Assembly: GCF_000709345.1 (NCBI RefSeq)
Contig: NZ_KL448323.1
Coordinates: forward strand, 3,552,808 to 3,616,807
From: Polaromonas glacialis
GTDB taxonomy: Bacteria; Pseudomonadota; Gammaproteobacteria; Burkholderiales; Burkholderiaceae_C
DNA: 64,000 nucleotides
Direction: 5' to 3'
Both the position numbers and the translations under genes were made by a program. Under the pieces are notes generated by a model. It did no database searches and was not told the DNA's origin. It saw nothing but the letters and a program-made list of their open reading frames with translations. Positions 60,988 through 64,000 of the stretch are shown here, piece by piece. Positions within the stretch are counted from its first letter, which is position 1; each line of letters starts with the position of its first letter.

Positions 60988-61850
60988 CGCCGCGCGTGGC
61001 AGCCGCAGTTGCCGGCGTGCCCGGCTTGACGCGTGAGCCCTGGCTGCGGCGGCATCCGCTGACCGGTTTTTTCGCCCTGACGTTTGCCTGGTCGTGGACC
61101 TGCTGGCTGCTGTCGCCAGCGCTCAAGGCCCAGTCGTCGCTGCTTGCCACGCTGCTGATGTTCCTGGGCAGTTTCGGCCCCAGCATGGCCGCAGTGCTTG
61201 TCGTTGCGTATGGCGGCGGGCGAGCCGGCCTGCGCGTCTGGTTCGGGCGTTGCCTGCAATGGCGCGTGGGTGCCGGGTGGATGGCGCTCGCCTTTTTCCT
61301 GCCCCTTGCCCTGATGTCGCTGGCGGCGGCCATGCACATCGCGCTGGGCGGCGCCATCGCGCCCTCGCCGGCCGCCGGGCATGTGCTGATGGCAGCGGTG
61401 AATTTCTTTTTGATTTTCCTGGTCGGCGGACCGGTGGGCGAGGAATTCGGCTGGCGCGGGTATGCGCTGGGCCAACTGCAGGATCGCCACGGCTGGCGCA
61501 TTGCCAGCCTGGTGCTGGGGGCCGCATGGGGCGTGTGGCACCTGCCGCTGTTTTTCATCGACGGCACCTCGCAAGCCCACATTCCGCTGGCGCTGTTCCT
61601 GCTCAGCGTCGTGGCGATGTCCGTCCTTTTCGCATGGCTTGCCCGTCACACCGCGGGCAGCGTGGTGCCGGCCCTGGTGCTTCACACCGCCATCAACGCC
61701 TGGCCGTCCATCATCCCGGTGTTGCCAACCGGCGAGAGTTACTGGCCCTACGCGCTGGTGGTGGCGCTGCTGGTTCTGGTGGCGCTGGGGCTGCTGGCGC
61801 AACCGCGATTCGGCGGCCCGGCGTTTTCGCAACCGAAACGGGCCCCGTGA
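60984..61850 (+). CDS. CPBP family intramembrane metalloprotease
   Basis: A 288-aa membrane protein with about seven helices. The CPBP/Abi signature GPVGEEFGWRGYALGQLQ (paired Glu and Arg) is followed by AWGVWHLPLFFIDGTS (His) and VPALVLHTAINAW (second His, Asn). These proteins are glutamic-type intramembrane endopeptidases in type II CAAX/bacteriocin-immunity lineages. It is translationally coupled on both sides (GTGA overlaps). Confidence 0.9.
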   Translation: MTPRVAAAVAGVPGLTREPWLRRHPLTGFFALTFAWSWTCWLLSPALKAQSSLLATLLMFLGSFGPSMAAVLVVAYGGGRAGLRVWFGRCLQWRVGAGWMALAFFLPLALMSLAAAMHIALGGAIAPSPAAGHVLMAAVNFFLIFLVGGPVGEEFGWRGYALGQLQDRHGWRIASLVLGAAWGVWHLPLFFIDGTSQAHIPLALFLLSVVAMSVLFAWLARHTAGSVVPALVLHTAINAWPSIIPVLPTGESYWPYALVVALLVLVALGLLAQPRFGGPAFSQPKRAP

Positions 61851-62794
61851 CCCTGCTTTTCTGGGCTCAGTTCGCACTGCCTCTGGTCCTGATTGCCTGG
61901 ATCGGGTTCGCGCCGCCACGGAGCCGGTTCGGGTTTGGCATTCAGCTCACCGGCAGCGCCATGACGCTGTGGGCGATGGCCTTGCTGGGCGTCTGGCTGC
62001 TGCCGCCCTGGTGGGCGCCTTATGCATTCGGACTGGCGCTGGCGGCGGCGGCGGGGGCGGGGCTGCGCCGAATCCGGCCTTTCGCATCCAGGCTGCCTGC
62101 GACCTGGGGCGGGTGGATGGTCGCGGGGCTCTTTGTTGCGCTGGGCGCGGCGTCGGCCTACGGCGTTGCCATCGCGCTGCGCAGCCGGACCGCGCCGCCG
62201 GTGCGTGCGGTGGCCTTGGCGTTCCCGCTGGAGCCTGGCGTCTACCTGGTCGTCAATGGTGGCAGCGACATCAACACCAACGCGCACCTCATGACCCTTG
62301 ATGCCAGCATTCCCCGATTGCGCGATTGGCGCGGGCAGTCGTATGGCGTCGACATCGTCAAGCTCGGCGCGTTCGGGCTTCGAGCCCGCGGTGTGCTGCC
62401 TGCCGACCCGGGCGCCTATCGCATCCACGGCGCCCGCGTGCTCGCGCCGTGCGCCGGCCAGGTGGTGTTCGCCGTGGACGGGCTGCCCGACATGCAGGTG
62501 CCCGAGGTGGACCGTGACCACCTGGCGGGCAACCATGTGATGCTGCGATGTGCCGGGGCCGATGTGCTGCTCGGCCACCTGCGTCCCGGCAGCGTCCAGG
62601 TTCCCGCAGGGGCCACGGTTGCCGTCGGCGACTGGCTGGGAGCGGCCGGCAACTCGGGCAATACCGGTGAGCCGCACCTGCATGTCCATGCGCAGACCCC
62701 GGGCCCGGCCGGCGCAGCGCTGGGTGGCGATCCGCTGCCCATCCTTTTCGGCGGCCGCTTTCCGGTGCGCGGCGACCGCATCGTGTCGCCTTGA
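61847..62794 (+). CDS. Membrane-anchored M23 (LytM-type) metallopeptidase
   Basis: A 315-aa protein. Four membrane helices occupy about residues 1-125. The C-terminal domain is M23-like: VLAPCAGQVVFAVDGLPD, LAGNHVMLRCAGADVLLGHL, VAVGDWLGAAGNSGNTGEPH and LHVHAQ, with the H-x-H pair. The usual first ligand pair HxxxD is not present: Asp lies in QSYGVDIVKLG and the expected His is a Ser. It may use an earlier His (NAHLM) as some branches do. GTG start coupled to the CPBP gene. A cell-wall or envelope substrate is likely. Confidence 0.85.
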   Translation: MTLLFWAQFALPLVLIAWIGFAPPRSRFGFGIQLTGSAMTLWAMALLGVWLLPPWWAPYAFGLALAAAAGAGLRRIRPFASRLPATWGGWMVAGLFVALGAASAYGVAIALRSRTAPPVRAVALAFPLEPGVYLVVNGGSDINTNAHLMTLDASIPRLRDWRGQSYGVDIVKLGAFGLRARGVLPADPGAYRIHGARVLAPCAGQVVFAVDGLPDMQVPEVDRDHLAGNHVMLRCAGADVLLGHLRPGSVQVPAGATVAVGDWLGAAGNSGNTGEPHLHVHAQTPGPAGAALGGDPLPILFGGRFPVRGDRIVSP

Positions 62795-62861
62795 GCAGGC
62801 GTCCGCCTGGGCTGTTCGTGGCAGCAGTGGCGCTGAAGCAGGAACTTATACCAATCCCGTG

Positions 62862-63473
62862 TCATGAAATAACCGAAGCCGAAGGCAGCACTGCCCAGCT
62901 GCGGGAGCACAAAGAGCGGATGGCGCCAGGGATCTGCATGAAGGCATTCCAGGCGTCGCAGCAGGCGTCAACAATCTGTTCGTAGCCTTCGTAGCAGCGA
63001 TTGGCCAGGTGCCGGTCGCGCAGTTGCTGCCACACCTGCTCGGCCGGGTTGAGCTCGGGCGAACCCGCTGGCAGCGGCAACAATGAAACGTTCGGGAACT
63101 GCGGCAGTTTGGGCGTGGTGTGCCATCCCGCGCGGTCCAGCACCAGTACGGCGTGGCGCCCCGCAGGCACCGCCTCACTCAAAGCCTGCAGGTGATGGGC
63201 CATCGCCTCGGTATTGGCCTGCGGCATGACCAGACCGATGGCACTGTCCTGCTGTGGACAGACGGCGCCAAAGACGTAGGCCGATTCGGACTGCTGCTGA
63301 CGCACCACCCGGGGCCGCGTTCCCTTGCGTGCCCACAGGCGCGTTTGCGTGCCGCGCTGGCCGATGCGCATTTCATCCTGGAACCAGATGTCCACCTGTT
63401 CAGGCGCAACGCCTGGCGGCAGCGTTGCGGCGACTTCCTGGACGAAGTTTTTTTTTGAATTCGGCTTGTGCAA
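62862..63473 (-). CDS. IS630 transposase, C-terminal part (DDE catalytic domain)
   Basis: A 203-residue frame holding the DDE domain. First Asp in IWFQDEMRIGQ, second Asp in AVLVLDRAGWHTTPK, Glu in SPELNPAEQVWQQLRDRHL. Spacing of the last two is about 34 residues, typical of DD34E. The frame continues upstream to about the A9 tract; the first useful residues are KKNFVQEVAATLPPGVAPEQ. It overlaps the N-terminal frame around the tract and has no independent start of note. Confidence 0.85.
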   Translation of the reverse strand: MHKPNSKKNFVQEVAATLPPGVAPEQVDIWFQDEMRIGQRGTQTRLWARKGTRPRVVRQQQSESAYVFGAVCPQQDSAIGLVMPQANTEAMAHHLQALSEAVPAGRHAVLVLDRAGWHTTPKLPQFPNVSLLPLPAGSPELNPAEQVWQQLRDRHLANRCYEGYEQIVDACCDAWNAFMQIPGAIRSLCSRSWAVLPSASVIS

Positions 63474-63933
63474 CCGGATCGGCGTAGGGGCTGACGGCGC
63501 GGGCCGAAATCCACACCATGCCCAAGCGCTTCATCAGGTCATACACACCGTTCAGGCTGTAGGCCACGCCAAACTGCCCGGCCAGCAACTGGCGGATGTC
63601 TTCGCCCCGCACCCCCCCGCCGCCGCGTTCGCCCTGCAGTTTCTCGACCGCCTGGCGAAACGCCTCTTCGTGCTCTTTGGCAAGGCGCTGCGTCCTCCGG
63701 TCGTGCGGCAGGCCGGCCAGACGGGCCACGCCGCCAGCGCTAAACCACTGCACCCAGCGCATGACGGCGTGGCGGGGCACGCGCAGGGCAGCGGCCACTT
63801 CGGGATAGCTCTTGCCGTCCTTGAGGTGCGCCAGAGCAATCAGGCGCAGTCGCCGGCGCCCATCCTTTTCCTTGTGGGCCAGTCGGTCGAAATCATAGGG
63901 ATGCAGCTGATCAATGATGTGCTGAGATAACAT
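63400..63933 (-). CDS. IS630 transposase, N-terminal part (DNA-binding)
   Basis: A 177-residue frame. It starts MLSQHIIDQLHPYDFDRLAH and has helix-turn-helix sequence in SYPEVAAALRVPRHAVMRWV and QLLAGQFGVAYSLNGVYDLM. The useful part ends near residue 160 at AQAEFKKK, on the A9 tract at 63448-63456; the last residues are out-of-frame and carry no family signal. It continues as the C-terminal frame after a one-base shift. Confidence 0.85.
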   Translation of the reverse strand: MLSQHIIDQLHPYDFDRLAHKEKDGRRRLRLIALAHLKDGKSYPEVAAALRVPRHAVMRWVQWFSAGGVARLAGLPHDRRTQRLAKEHEEAFRQAVEKLQGERGGGGVRGEDIRQLLAGQFGVAYSLNGVYDLMKRLGMVWISARAVSPYADPVAQAEFKKKLRPGSRRNAAARRCA

Positions 63934-64000
63934 TTTCGTAATCTCCTGCGAGAGCCAAGACTGCTCTGACTCCGATCGCTGGCTTTGGTTCTCTATATCT

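Larger units (their letters stand above)
62862..63933 (-). mobile_element. IS630-family insertion sequence, transposase split by a frameshift
   Basis: Two overlapping frames on the minus strand together encode a complete IS630-type transposase of 356 residues if one base of an A9 tract is skipped. Ends of the element are not fixed. The left end probably lies just beyond 62847, near a TA (family target), and the right end may lie outside the window. It sits 67 bp after the M23 gene without breaking it. Confidence 0.85.

Noticed and set aside
63960..64000. ACCAAAGCCAG near the window end as an IS630 inverted terminal repeat matching ACCGAAGCCG near 62874
   Set aside because: The match is short and lies inside the transposase end on the left side, so the two do not sit at equivalent positions.

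Overview
The window is chromosomal DNA from a high-G+C betaproteobacterium, most likely family Comamonadaceae (Polaromonas/Rhodoferax-like). The family call rests on protein types (DUF1631, fused indolepyruvate ferredoxin oxidoreductase, the dprA-smg and def-fmt neighbourhood, MltA, YhdP) and on two interspersed repeat families that I associate with this group from memory. The genus is a guess. Gene density is high. No tRNA, rRNA or CRISPR was seen. The only mobile element is an IS630-type transposase gene at the right edge.

Layout, left to right. 1-3564: a tripartite RND efflux operon on the minus strand, with the permease cut by the window start. 3675-11712: glnE, divergent from yhdP and a nitrilase-family amidase. 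11717-14444: a PAS histidine kinase and FixJ-type regulator pair. 14455-18525: a 47-aa membrane protein, mltA, an MliC-like lysozyme inhibitor, and a Tat-exported PhoX phosphatase behind a Pho box. 18662-22968: an Lrp regulator divergent from a fused indolepyruvate ferredoxin oxidoreductase. 23114-28780: yajC-secD-secF and a DUF1631 protein. 28983-34911: smg, dprA and a LysM protein, divergent from def, fmt and azlCD. 35121-43058: pgk, pyk and fba of central carbon metabolism, interrupted by an esterase, a PAP2 phosphatase and a PmrAB/QseBC-like two-component system. 43162-48526: purC, a ParD/ParE-like toxin-antitoxin pair, a CnoX-like thioredoxin, then purE-purK-sua5. 48541-55981: a branched-chain amino acid binding protein, slyX, a ribbon-helix-helix regulator with a PHB-depolymerase-type esterase, a ParB-like protein, a CbbR-like LysR regulator divergent from the bicarbonate transporter sbtA, and a secondary-alcohol dehydrogenase. 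56009-58321: DUF3297, YjdM, N-formylglutamate amidohydrolase and transglutaminase genes. 58799-62794: a coupled envelope operon (DUF6064 remnant, Acg-type flavoprotein, DUF6544-like protein, CPBP protease, membrane M23 protein). 62862-63933: an IS630 transposase split by a frameshift at an A9 tract.

Two dispersed repeats are the most unusual structural feature. Repeat 1 is about 65-70 bp with a TAGCTGCTTGCGC core and a hairpin; 11 copies are recognised, six of them read in frame inside genes (MFP, OMF, dprA, fmt, cnoX-like, purK). Repeat 2 is about 90 bp and GC-rich; four copies are recognised, three sitting at or within 6 bp after a stop codon (def, azlD, pyk) and one read in frame inside glnE. 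Several regulatory sites can be read directly: a three-half-site Pho box before phoX, a PmrA-type box between the PAP2 gene and the response regulator, a TTA-N7-TAA CbbR-type site before sbtA, an FNR/DNR-type box before the alcohol dehydrogenase, operator palindromes before the toxin-antitoxin and CopG-like genes, and a 44-bp nested palindrome before the ParB-like gene.
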